DNA from: Bacteroidota bacterium
GTDB lineage: Bacteria; Bacteroidota; Bacteroidia; Chitinophagales; Chitinophagaceae
Reading direction: 5' to 3'
NCBI GenBank assembly: GCA_023391015.1
Contig: JAEWBT010000112.1
Location: 1-10,770 of the forward strand
Length of the DNA stretch: 10,770 nt
In this document: in pieces, positions 1-6,193 of the stretch
Layout: each line of letters starts with the position of its first letter
How positions within the stretch are numbered: position 1 is the first letter of the stretch
The notes under the pieces: generated by a model
Database searches by the model: none
What the model saw: the letters and a program-made list of their open reading frames with translations, nothing else
What the model was told of the DNA's origin: nothing
Translations under genes and position numbers: made by a program

Positions 1-268
1 TTGTGGCACGGTGTGCTGAAAAAGGCAAACCAATTGCAGATATGTGCATAGAAGCGGCTTTCCCCGGCGACCTGTCAACCTCTTATATCGTTCAGGTAAA
101 AGCACCTTGGGTGGATGATCTGGATTGCTCTGAAGCGCTTGATTTTCTTTTGACCGGTTGTGGGAGACAACCGACGAGGAAACGCGGCGAAAGGTCTTTT
201 CCATTGAGGTACTGGACAGCGCAGCAACGCTTCATTGCGTTACGGAAGCTTCTGCCATAGAACGGTAA
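1..268 (+). pseudogene. 3' end of an unidentified gene, apparently frameshifted
   Basis: The upstream part lies outside the window. From base 3 one frame is open and protein-like (for example IEAAFPGDLSTSYIVQVKAP, then WVDDLDCSEALDFL), but after about base 150 it turns into an implausible Arg/Pro/Gly-rich tail ending at 260. The next frame, open from 143 to the TAA at 266-268, takes over with natural-looking sequence (DRLWETTDEETRRKVFSIEV, then LDSAATLHCVTEASAIER). Joining the frames at the T-rich run at 143-151 gives a smooth C-terminus, as if one T were missing. The corrected gene would end 11 bases before the next start at 280, consistent with an operon. I do not recognise the family. The shift could be a real mutation or a homopolymer sequencing error; an unrelated 85-codon frame ending at 260 is the less likely reading. 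Confidence 0.5.
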
Positions 269-279
269 TTCATTTCTCT

Positions 280-1212
280 ATGAAGCATTTGAAACTGTTT
301 CTTTTGACAGGTCTGGCAGCCTGTTCTGACTCCGGCGAGAAGAAAATCTCCCTTCAAAATAGTATTCCGCTAAATCAAAACAACAGCTGCAACTACACCG
401 GAACCTTACCTTTAAGCCAAGCGCATTCTTTTAAATCAGATGCTGAAGCCGCCCTTCAACGGGTGATGAAACAAACCGGCCTGCCTACAAACTTTCTGCT
501 TATTGCCTCGGATGTAGATAACGCCGCGGCAGTACTCCATGAAAACAAGCGTTACATTCTCTACAATCAGCGTTTTATGGAGAACGTAAAGCGGCAGACT
601 AAAAGCGAGTTTGGTGCCTTAAGTATCTTGGCCCATGAAGTTGGTCACCACTTATCCGGCCATACTCTTTTAGAATCGGATGCGCGGCCGGAACTAGAGT
701 TGGAGGCCGACCGCTTTTCAGGCTTTGTGCTCGCTAAAATGGGTGCAAGTCTGGATGAAGCCTGCATCGCTATGGAAACCTACGGCGGTGAAAGCCTTTC
801 TTCAACGCATCCCGCCAAACGCACCCGCCTTGCTGCCATTACCAACGGTTGGAAGGAAGGGCAAATGAACACCGCCCCCGTGCAAGCCTCAGCGGTTATT
901 CACACGCCAACCGAAAGCAACTCATATGTAGTGGATGTCGTTGGGAGTGCAAAGTATATTACACTTAGAAACCGGAGTTTAAGTCCGGAAGAATACCGGT
1001 TAAGCAATTCCGGGACGCCTCAGGCCGCTCAACTCAACCGGGAAACAATCCTGAAGAACCTGCCAAACGGTACTCAAGTAACGGTCTTAAGCAACGTCGG
1101 CAACACCTATTACGTCCGCGCGTCAACCCCGGACGGGGACTTATTGGGGTACATTGTAAAATCGTTTGCTCAAAAACCAACTATCAAGCCCGTGAGTAAG
1201 GCTAAATCCTGA
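280..1212 (+). CDS. M48-type zinc metallopeptidase lipoprotein with C-terminal SH3-like domain
   Basis: The 310-residue product begins with a lipoprotein signal (MKHLKLFLLTGLAAC), predicting lipidation at Cys15 and anchoring in the envelope. The zinc-peptidase motif HEVGH lies at 119-123, with H119 and H123 as ligands and E120 catalytic. Downstream ExxxD residues (E140, D144 in ELELEAD) supply the third ligand, as in M48 peptidases. The M48 part is short, without the multi-pass membrane region of HtpX, so this resembles the soluble BepA/Oma1-like branch used in envelope quality control. Residues about 245-300 (KNLPNGTQVTVLSNVGNTYYVR, split here only by reading) look like a bacterial SH3 domain, possibly for wall or peptide binding. 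ATG 280 is preferred over a TTG at 235 because it starts the lipoprotein signal. Base composition looks more AT-rich than in genes further right. Family call firm; substrate unknown. Confidence 0.85.
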   Translation: MKHLKLFLLTGLAACSDSGEKKISLQNSIPLNQNNSCNYTGTLPLSQAHSFKSDAEAALQRVMKQTGLPTNFLLIASDVDNAAAVLHENKRYILYNQRFMENVKRQTKSEFGALSILAHEVGHHLSGHTLLESDARPELELEADRFSGFVLAKMGASLDEACIAMETYGGESLSSTHPAKRTRLAAITNGWKEGQMNTAPVQASAVIHTPTESNSYVVDVVGSAKYITLRNRSLSPEEYRLSNSGTPQAAQLNRETILKNLPNGTQVTVLSNVGNTYYVRASTPDGDLLGYIVKSFAQKPTIKPVSKAKS

Positions 1213-1235
1213 TTTCGGCTTTACGCTGCTGTAAC

Positions 1236-1703
1236 ATGAAAATATATTTGATTTTATTTCTGTGTTTCATCGCAGGCCTGTCCACACACGCTCAATCCGG
1301 CCTGCAAACTACCGCGAACCTGAGCCTTAGAGCTGGGCCGGGCACCCTGCATCAGGTCGTTACCCAAATACCTAAAGGCGCGTCGGTGGCAGTGCTTCAG
1401 GAGTGCGGCGGCTGTCCGTGGCTTCAAGTCGGATACGGTGGGCAGATAGGTTATGTGAGTTCCCGGTATTTAACCACGCCTCATCTTAAAAAGTCAGCTT
1501 TCACCAACCCGCGTTCTACCGCGCCAGCGTCTTCGGTTACTTACTATACCAACTCCGCCCGGCAGCGCATCCAATCCCCTACCTACTACGAGTCCACCCC
1601 AGCAGGAGCCACCGCCATTTGCAGGGACGGGACATATAGCTTCAGCCGAAGCCGGCGCGGAACCTGCTCTCATCATGGCGGAGTGCGAAAGTGGCTTAAG
1701 TAA
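1236..1703 (+). CDS. secreted SH3b and DUF3761 domain protein
   Basis: This 155-residue protein starts with a signal peptide (MKIYLILFLCFIAGLSTHA, cleavage likely after Ala19). Residues about 22-82 form a bacterial SH3 domain: LSLRAGPGTLHQVVTQIPKG is the classic opening and GYVSSRYL the classic close, with a Cys-Gly-Gly-Cys pair in the middle. A low-complexity Ser/Thr/Pro linker follows. Residues about 127-155 match the short DUF3761 module (CRDGTYSFSRSRRGTCSHHG, then a Gly-Val and a Trp), found at the ends of small secreted proteins, where the two Cys and two His could be a metal or disulfide site. It begins 23 bases after the metallopeptidase stop on the same strand, and both genes carry SH3-like domains, so they are probably one envelope or wall-related operon. 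No enzymatic activity is visible. Confidence 0.85.
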   Translation: MKIYLILFLCFIAGLSTHAQSGLQTTANLSLRAGPGTLHQVVTQIPKGASVAVLQECGGCPWLQVGYGGQIGYVSSRYLTTPHLKKSAFTNPRSTAPASSVTYYTNSARQRIQSPTYYESTPAGATAICRDGTYSFSRSRRGTCSHHGGVRKWLK

Positions 1704-1730
1704 AGAGCATTTTAGTCCAAACATCAAACC

Positions 1731-1738
1731 TACCTTTC
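1731..1738 (+). promoter_or_regulatory. candidate -7 promoter box for the 1758 gene
   Basis: TACCTTTC differs from the Bacteroidota -7 consensus TAnnTTTG only in its last base. It ends 19 bases before ATG 1758. The same octamer precedes porT at 4671-4678. A -33 TTTG is not clear here; only TTTA at 1710-1713 lies near the expected place. A second near-match, TAATTTTA, is at 1745-1752. Confidence 0.35.
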
Positions 1739-1757
1739 TGCCTTTAATTTTACAGCT

Positions 1758-2603
1758 ATGCATCCCGAAGAAAACCTTCCCGAAGACGATTTCAGCGGCA
1801 GTGAAGAGGAAAAACTGCGACTGGAAAACGAATTGCTCAAGCTTCAGATGCAAGCCGAACTGGGCGGCGACTTTCATACGATGCCGGGCGTGGACCTGCC
1901 GCCGGAACTGGAAGGAGAGTTCCTGAATTACATCCGCGATTTCCACCGGCGGGAAGCCGAAAACCCACCGGTGTCGCTGCGGGAATACCTTGGCAACCCG
2001 GATTTTCGTCCCGCCGCCGAGCTGTCGCCGGAAGAACTGGAGCAGGAATGGGAACGGCTCAACGACCTCTACGACGCCAAGGGAATCACCGTAGCTTTTC
2101 TGGCCGATTACCCGCCGGCAGTGTGCTACGATTTTATGGCGGACGAGCTGCTGAACCACGAAGTATCGCCGTTTCCGGGCTGGAACTTTATTTACGAAGA
2201 GTTTCACCCCAACCACGACTACGACCAGCGTGCCCGGACGGATGACTTTATGAACGGGTTTTTCAAGGGCGAACTCAGCGAGCATTTCATGGCTTCGTGC
2301 GTTATCAACGGCAGCCAAAAGCCCCTCTCGCTCGCGGAAGCGCAAGGGTCGCTGGTCCGGTTTATGGAGCTGTTTAACGAAGTCAAATCCTACCACTACA
2401 CGGTTGAGGCCACCTCGGCGCAAACCGACGAAGAAGTGCCGGAAGAAGGAAACCGCCTGGGGTTTTCCGAAGGCACCGTGCGCTACGTGGTGGAGCTTCC
2501 CGACGGCACGGAAACCACCGTCACCGGCCCGTTTAAGCTATACATGAAAAACAGTTACGACTGGTGGCAGGTTATGCATTTTTACCTGCACGGGTTCGTG
2601 TAG
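1758..2603 (+). CDS. acidic cytosolic protein of unknown function, 281 residues
   Basis: I do not recognise this family. No signal peptide or membrane segment is visible. The N-terminus is strongly acidic, with a probable helical or coiled segment (EEEKLRLENELLKLQMQAEL, residues about 17-36). The middle is rich in acidic and aromatic residues (for example FPGWNFIYEEFHPNHDYDQR around 140-160). The C-terminus (YVVELPDGTETTVTGPFKLY, then WWQVMHFYLHGF) reads like the last strands of a small alpha/beta domain; an NTF2-like fold is possible but unproven. Balanced composition and plausible codon use support a real gene. A 309-codon frame on the other strand over the same bases is a shadow: it is unusually rich in Val, Arg and Gly and crosses the previous gene. 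The gene converges on engB/yihA across 117 bases, where I see no clear intrinsic terminator. Confidence 0.8.
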   Translation: MHPEENLPEDDFSGSEEEKLRLENELLKLQMQAELGGDFHTMPGVDLPPELEGEFLNYIRDFHRREAENPPVSLREYLGNPDFRPAAELSPEELEQEWERLNDLYDAKGITVAFLADYPPAVCYDFMADELLNHEVSPFPGWNFIYEEFHPNHDYDQRARTDDFMNGFFKGELSEHFMASCVINGSQKPLSLAEAQGSLVRFMELFNEVKSYHYTVEATSAQTDEEVPEEGNRLGFSEGTVRYVVELPDGTETTVTGPFKLYMKNSYDWWQVMHFYLHGFV

Positions 2604-2720
2604 TAAGGCTCTCTGGGGTTTTGGGGAATTTATGGGTAGGCTATCTGGTTTGAATAAGAACTTACCAAGGCTGTCAGAAGCCCTGCGAGCGCCTTGCCAA
2701 ATCTTGAAGAGCGGGTCGCC

Positions 2721-3359
2721 CTACTCCCCTTCCGGCAACTGAAACTCCTTATTCAACTCCTCAATGTAGCCGAGGATATCTTTTCTTCCCAGAAACTTTA
2801 CCGACGAACTCATAAACGAGCGCGGAATAAATTCCCATTCTTCGCGCATTTTATTGACAAACGCCTTGGCATTCATGTTGGCTTCGCGCTGCGTTACCTT
2901 GTCGGCTTTGGTGAAAATCATGTTGAACGGCACTTCCCACTCACCGAGCTGCGCCAAAAAATCCAGGTCGATTTGCTGCGGGCGCAACCGGCTGTCGAGC
3001 AACACGAAAACAGTAAGCAAATTGGGTCGCTCGCGCAGGTAACCGGCAATCATCTTTTGCCAATTGGCGCGCTGGCTCTGGCTCACCTTCGCGTAGCCGT
3101 AACCGGGCAAATCCACCAGATACCAGCTTTCCCGAAGACCTTTCTCCCCTTCGCTTTCAATTTCAAAATGGTTGATGAGTTGCGTTTTGCCGGGCGCGGC
3201 CGAGGTTTTGGCCAGCTTGGAATGGCGCGTCAGCATGTTGATGAGCGAGGACTTGCCCACGTTGGAGCGCCCGATAAAAGCATACTCGGGCCGGTCGGGC
3301 TTGGGGCAAAGGGCCACATTGGGCGACGAGATCAGGTAATGGGCCTTGCGGATTTCCAT
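2721..3359 (-). CDS. engB: ribosome biogenesis GTP-binding protein EngB/YihA/YsxC
   Basis: EngB is an essential small GTPase needed for assembly of the large ribosomal subunit. All GTPase motifs are present in this 212-residue protein: G1 GRSNVGKS at 30-37, the switch region APGKTQ at 55-60, G3 DLPG at 83-86 within the family signature DLPGYGYAKV, G4 TKAD at 150-153 and G5 SSS around 184-186. Length fits the family's usual 195-215. The frame continues upstream to 3494 without a stop, but those 45 codons run across the start of ubiE on the other strand and do not resemble EngB, so ATG 3359 is the start; MEIRKAHYLISSP is a typical EngB beginning. The gene is divergent from ubiE with only 37 bases between the start codons. 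Confidence 0.96.
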   Translation of the reverse strand: MEIRKAHYLISSPNVALCPKPDRPEYAFIGRSNVGKSSLINMLTRHSKLAKTSAAPGKTQLINHFEIESEGEKGLRESWYLVDLPGYGYAKVSQSQRANWQKMIAGYLRERPNLLTVFVLLDSRLRPQQIDLDFLAQLGEWEVPFNMIFTKADKVTQREANMNAKAFVNKMREEWEFIPRSFMSSSVKFLGRKDILGYIEELNKEFQLPEGE

Positions 3360-3381
3360 AGCGGGCAGAAAAGGTGTGTTG

Positions 3382-3389
3382 TAATTTTG
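3382..3389 (+). promoter_or_regulatory. -7 promoter box for ubiE/menG
   Basis: TAATTTTG matches the Bacteroidota TAnnTTTG box exactly and sits in the 37-base gap between engB and ubiE. No TTTG is found at the usual distance upstream. Only seven bases separate the box from ATG 3397, so transcription would start at or within a few bases of the start codon. Confidence 0.5.
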
Positions 3390-3396
3390 AAGCCCG

Positions 3397-4146
3397 ATGC
3401 AGACTTCCCCTAAAAACGAGCACGATGCCATTGTGCCCGACGAATCGTCAAAGCTAAGCAAGACGGCACAGGTAGCCGAGATGTTCGACACCATCGCGCC
3501 GAAATATGACTTTCTGAATCACACGCTCAGCATGGGTATCGACCGCGGCTGGCGCAAAAAAGCAATCCAAAGCCTGCAAGTCTGCAACCCAAAAACCATC
3601 CTCGACCTCGCTACCGGCACCGGTGACCTCGCCATTCTGGCTGCCAAAGAAACCGGTGCAACCGTCACCGGCGCCGATATTTCGGAAGGCATGATGGAAG
3701 TGGGCCGAAAAAAAGCGGCGGAACAAAATCTTTCCGGAAAAATAACGTTTCAACACGGCGACAGTGCGGCGCTCGCCTTCCCCGACAACGCTTTCGACGC
3801 GGTAATGTGTGCGTATGGGGTGCGCAATTTTGAGCATCTGGAAAAGGGCCTTTCGGAGATGTGCCGCGTGATGCGGACGGGCGGACGGCTGGCCATTCTG
3901 GAGTTTTCCAAACCCAAAACGCCGGTTATCAAAGAAGCCTTTGGATTTTATTTCAAGCACATTCTGCCCCGGCTGGGTAACCTGGTGTCCAATCATGGAC
4001 GGGCCTATACCTACCTCAACGAGAGCGCCATGGCGTTTCCGGAAGGCGCCGATTTCCGGAAAATCCTTCAGAAATGCGGGTTTAAAGAAGTGGAAGTACG
4101 CCCCCTCACCTTTGGTATCACCACGCTTTATACGGCCACGAAGTAG
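3397..4146 (+). CDS. ubiE: demethylmenaquinone methyltransferase UbiE/MenG
   Basis: This SAM-dependent C-methyltransferase makes menaquinone from demethylmenaquinone; respiratory Bacteroidota normally use menaquinone, so the MenG role is the relevant one. The 249-residue protein shows SAM motif I (TILDLATGTGD, 67-77), the acidic ribose-binding residue D94 in TGADIS, motif II around 128-142 (FPDNAFDAVMCAYGVRNF), and the family signatures LEFSKP (168-173) and YTYLNESAMAFPEG (204-217). The start at 3397 fits homologues whose N-termini carry a short tail before AEMFDTIAPKYDFLNH. Three copies of the TTCCGGAA core (3732, 4037, 4054) lie inside the gene, each in a different codon frame. The 232-codon opposite-strand frame across it is a shadow. 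A terminator lies 48 bases after the stop. Confidence 0.96.
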   Translation: MQTSPKNEHDAIVPDESSKLSKTAQVAEMFDTIAPKYDFLNHTLSMGIDRGWRKKAIQSLQVCNPKTILDLATGTGDLAILAAKETGATVTGADISEGMMEVGRKKAAEQNLSGKITFQHGDSAALAFPDNAFDAVMCAYGVRNFEHLEKGLSEMCRVMRTGGRLAILEFSKPKTPVIKEAFGFYFKHILPRLGNLVSNHGRAYTYLNESAMAFPEGADFRKILQKCGFKEVEVRPLTFGITTLYTATK

Positions 4147-4194
4147 GGTCATTGCCTAGTGGATTTCCGGAAATACATCTAAGAAAATCCATAA

Positions 4195-4222
4195 AAAAAC
4201 CGGCCACTCCTGACCGGTTTTT
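4195..4222. terminator. bidirectional intrinsic terminator
   Basis: The arm AAAAACCGG (4195-4203) pairs with CCGGTTTTT (4214-4222) across a 10-base loop. There is an A-run on the left and a T-run on the right, so it can end transcripts from both sides: ubiE on the + strand and the small gene 4571-4245 on the - strand, whose stop lies 22 bases away. Confidence 0.85.
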
Positions 4223-4244
4223 AAAAGAATTGCGCAGCGTTGTT

Positions 4245-4571
4245 TTAATTCAAACAAATGGCCGGGGATGCCGCCGGCCGTGCAATCAGCATCCGGCACA
4301 CGTTCAGCATCCGGATCCAGGCCGTTTCGGCACGGCGGTCGCCTTGCATGGCGGCCCATTCGTAGCCGGTGTAGCGCTCGTAGGATTTTTCGCCCAGGAT
4401 GTTATAGACCAGCATCCGCACCGGCACCAGCAGTTCGCGGTTGGTGTCGGCGCCGTTGCGCAGCCGGCCCAGTAACTTTTGAGCGGTTGCAGGAAATCTT
4501 TCTTTCACCAGGGCCATCAGCGCCTGAAAAGCGGCCCGAGGCAGCGTTTGATAAGATATAGGCCGGTTCAT
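4245..4571 (-). CDS. small protein of unknown function, 108 residues
   Basis: The frame starts at ATG 4571 (MNRPISYQTLPRAAFQALMA) and ends with TAA at 4245. The product looks soluble, helical and moderately basic, with a balanced middle section (RELLVPVRMLVYNILGEKSY, then ERYTGYEWAAM). No signal peptide, transmembrane segment or known motif is visible, and I do not recognise the family. Support for it being real: credible amino-acid composition, a dedicated terminator at 4195-4222, and no other credible gene between ubiE and porT. The overlapping + strand frame at 4268-4561 is rich in Arg, Pro and Ser and looks like a shadow. The gene sits reversed between ubiE and porT. No good TAnnTTTG box is seen upstream of 4571. 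Confidence 0.65.
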   Translation of the reverse strand: MNRPISYQTLPRAAFQALMALVKERFPATAQKLLGRLRNGADTNRELLVPVRMLVYNILGEKSYERYTGYEWAAMQGDRRAETAWIRMLNVCRMLIARPAASPAICLN

Positions 4572-4647
4572 AGGAAATCGATTTTAGGAAGCGTTGATTT
4601 CTTTTTACTGTCTAAAAAGGCAAATACTATACCAACCCCGGAAAGCG

Positions 4648-4678
4648 TTTGGGGTAAGCGCTTGGTGTCGTACCTTTC
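4648..4678 (+). promoter_or_regulatory. promoter of porT
   Basis: A -33 element TTTG (4648-4651) and a -7 element TACCTTTC (4671-4678, one mismatch to TAnnTTTG) are separated by 19 bases, the spacing known for Bacteroidota promoters. The -7 box ends 16 bases before the ATG at 4695, giving a short leader without a Shine-Dalgarno sequence. Confidence 0.6.
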
Positions 4679-4694
4679 AGGAGCGTATTGGTGT

Positions 4695-5393
4695 ATGAAA
4701 AAAACTTTTTTACTGCTGGCCTTTTCCGGAATTGCATTTGCTGCTCAGGCTCAGCGCAAGGTGATGAACATGGCCGAGCACGATAACAAGCCGTATTATT
4801 TCGGGCTGACGTTTGGCTTCAACATGTCGCAGTACCGGATTACCTACGATCCGTCTTTTGCCAATACCGATACGTTTAAGCGCATTGAGCCTTATTGGTC
4901 ACCAGGCTTTTCGCTGGGATTGATGGGCAATCTGCGGATGTCCAACCGTTTTGACCTGCGCTTTATTCCGGCTGTTTCCTTTGCCGGCAAGCGCATCCAA
5001 TACAACGAGCCTTTAAATCCGGCTGTAACCGAAGATAAAACCACCGAAAGCGTTTATCTCACCCTGCCGCTGCAGCTGAAATTTAAAAGCGACCGGCTGC
5101 ATAATTTCCGGTTTTATGCCCTGGGCGGCGGCAAGTTTGATGTGGACCTCGCCGCCAATGCCCGCTCCCGCCGCCGCGACGAATATCTGAAAGTATTGCC
5201 CATCGACGCCGGTTTTGAAATTGGTTTTGGCTTTGAATGGTATTACCCCAACTTTATTTTTTCGCCGGAAATCAAGCTGTCGCAGGGTTTGATGAACCAG
5301 CTCTACCGGGGCGACCGCAGCCTGCCGCTTTCCAATGCCTTAGAAGGGCTGAATACGCGCAGCATCGTGATTTCCATTCATCTGGAAGGGTAG
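4695..5393 (+). CDS. porT: PorT/SprT-family outer-membrane beta-barrel protein (type 9 secretion)
   Basis: The 232-residue product has a clear signal peptide (MKKTFLLLAFSGIAFAAQA, cleavage after Ala19). It is followed by alternating hydrophobic/polar strands typical of an eight-strand-type outer-membrane barrel: YYFGLTFGFNMSQYRITY near residue 35, FSLGLMGNLRM, FDLRFIPAVSFAGKRIQY, VYLTLPLQLKFKS, and an end in SIVISIHLEG. This matches PorT/SprT, needed for the type 9 secretion system that exports gliding adhesins and secreted enzymes through the outer membrane in Bacteroidota. From memory, porT homologues are often found next to ubiE, which supports the call; here one reversed gene separates them. 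ATG 4695 is chosen because the signal peptide starts there, although the frame is open from further upstream. A repeat array begins directly after the stop. Confidence 0.85.
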   Translation: MKKTFLLLAFSGIAFAAQAQRKVMNMAEHDNKPYYFGLTFGFNMSQYRITYDPSFANTDTFKRIEPYWSPGFSLGLMGNLRMSNRFDLRFIPAVSFAGKRIQYNEPLNPAVTEDKTTESVYLTLPLQLKFKSDRLHNFRFYALGGGKFDVDLAANARSRRRDEYLKVLPIDAGFEIGFGFEWYYPNFIFSPEIKLSQGLMNQLYRGDRSLPLSNALEGLNTRSIVISIHLEG

Positions 5394-5459
5394 GCTGCGC
5401 GTTGGACGCTGCGCTGTTGGAGCTGTTAGCGTTGGAGCCCGCCTTTAGCGGGCGTTGGA
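5394..5459 (+). repeat. GTTGGA/mini-hairpin array behind porT
   Basis: Directly after the porT stop codon the word GTTGGA occurs four times (5401, 5416, 5431, 5454). The segments before and between are GCTGCGC, CGCTGCGCT, GCTGTTAGC and GCCCGCCTTTAGCGGGC. Three of the four are self-complementary from end to end (short arms around TGC, GTT or CTTTA loops); CGCTGCGCT is degenerate. The segments differ in sequence and length, while GTTGGA is fixed. The array reads in the sense direction of the porT transcript. Function unknown; a 3'-end RNA structure or a dispersed repeat is possible. Confidence 0.75.
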
Positions 5460-5592
5460 AAATGTTGTGTATGGTATAGGAAAGTACAGTTTTGCAGGAC
5501 ACGATTGTGTCACAACACGCTCAACCAATGCAAATCTCTGCACTTATAACGTCAACAATACATTTTCCAAAACTTCCTTGTTTTCTTAATAG

Positions 5593-5656
5593 GCCAACGC
5601 GCGAAGCGCTCCAACGTGCAAAACACTCCAACGCGAAGCTCCAACGCCCAAAGGGC
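5593..5656 (-). repeat. GTTGGA/mini-hairpin array behind the 5985-5659 gene
   Basis: On the minus strand, two bases after the stop codon of the gene ending at 5659, the order is GCCCTTTGGGC, GTTGGA, GCTTCGC, GTTGGA, GTGTTTTGCAC, GTTGGA, GCGCTTCGCGC, GTTGG. As + strand coordinates, TCCAAC is at 5640, 5627 and 5610, and a partial copy GCCAAC at 5593. All four spacers are end-to-end self-complementary yet have different sequences. It has the same design and the same position relative to its gene as the array behind porT. Confidence 0.8.
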
Positions 5657-5658
5657 AC

Positions 5659-5985
5659 CTACACCAAATCCACTTCTCCCAGAAACGTTTGTTCGCCACC
5701 TGCTTCCACGCCATACCATTTGCGGTCTTTGACCACGAAAGAGTCAAATTTTTCGCCGAGCATATTGGCCAGAAACTCGCGTTTCACTTCGTCAGCAAAT
5801 TCTTCGCGGTCTTCCGGGTCGGGCATATCCTGAAGTTCCTGTTGGTAGTCGGCGTCATCGGCCAGTACGGCGTCAATAGCCGCTTTCATCTTTACGATAG
5901 CCTCTGCCGGTACGCCCAGCTCAAAATCGAAAAGAATTTCCAGCAGCGTTTCGCGGTCCGAGAAGGTTTGGTTTTGAATGAACAT
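5659..5985 (-). CDS. small acidic protein of unknown function, 108 residues
   Basis: I do not recognise this family. The product (MFIQNQTFSDRETLLEILFD at the start) is strongly acidic, with a helical, charge-rich middle (LADDADYQQELQDMPDPEDR, residues about 41-60) and a more beta-like end containing a Lys-Trp-Tyr motif (DSFVVKDRKWYGVEAGGEQT). There is no signal peptide or membrane segment, so it is probably cytosolic. The composition is far more protein-like than the overlapping + strand frames, which are rich in Phe, His and Ser. It converges with porT. Two TTTCCGGAAA palindromes (6019-6028 and 6040-6049) lie 34-64 bases upstream of its start. No TAnnTTTG box is evident, so its promoter is unclear. 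Confidence 0.75.
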   Translation of the reverse strand: MFIQNQTFSDRETLLEILFDFELGVPAEAIVKMKAAIDAVLADDADYQQELQDMPDPEDREEFADEVKREFLANMLGEKFDSFVVKDRKWYGVEAGGEQTFLGEVDLV

Positions 5986-6063
5986 GGGAGATTAGGAAAC
6001 AGGAATGAGGGGTTTAGATTTCCGGAAACAGCGCCTTGTTTTCCGGAAAATTACATCAGGGAT

Positions 6064-6186
6064 TTAATATGTTCCGGCCTTCATCTTTTGAAGCGTTTCG
6101 GTGTAGCGGTCTGCTTCAAATGTTCCAGACAACGACTTTTTCTCTTTTGAGCCTTCCAAAATAAGCAAAAGCTGCCACTGTTGCAA
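6064..6186 (-). pseudogene. possible remnant of a coding sequence or a very small gene
   Basis: In the 354-base gap between nusG and the 5985-5659 gene, one minus-strand frame ending at TAA 6064-6066 reads like the C-terminus of a protein: QQWQLLLILEGSKEKKSLSG, then TFEADRYTETLQKMKAGTY. The mix of hydrophobic, charged and Gly residues is unlike the neighbouring noncoding DNA. There is no ATG in frame; a TTG at 6186 is the only nearby start, and the same frame runs on unconvincingly through the hairpin at 6201-6223. I infer either a decayed gene cut by the repeat or a TTG-initiated peptide of 40 residues. Chance cannot be excluded. Confidence 0.3.
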
Positions 6187-6193
6187 GAAGCCG

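Noticed and set aside
1494..2423. 309-codon minus-strand frame
   Set aside because: It overlaps two better genes, is rich in Val, Arg and Gly, and has no recognisable domain; it is a shadow of the 1758-2603 gene.
2604..2720. Hairpin CAAGGC/GCCTTG near 2669-2696 as a terminator
   Set aside because: The stem is only six bases with a long loop and no T-run on either side.
2694..3413. 239-codon + strand frame across engB
   Set aside because: engB on the other strand has all GTPase motifs; this frame has His/Phe/Leu-rich shadow composition.
3360..3494. Upstream extension of engB to a start at 3494
   Set aside because: It would overlap the start of ubiE and does not resemble EngB; a normal N-terminus begins at 3359.
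3454..4152. 232-codon minus-strand frame across ubiE
   Set aside because: Shadow of ubiE, which has complete methyltransferase motifs.
5394..5656. CRISPR array
   Set aside because: The fixed word is only six bases, spacers are 7-17 bases and self-complementary, and there are no cas genes.
5492..6150. Two long + strand frames opposite the 5985-5659 gene
   Set aside because: One crosses the hairpin array and is Ser/Pro/Arg-rich; the other is Phe/His-rich. Neither looks like a protein.
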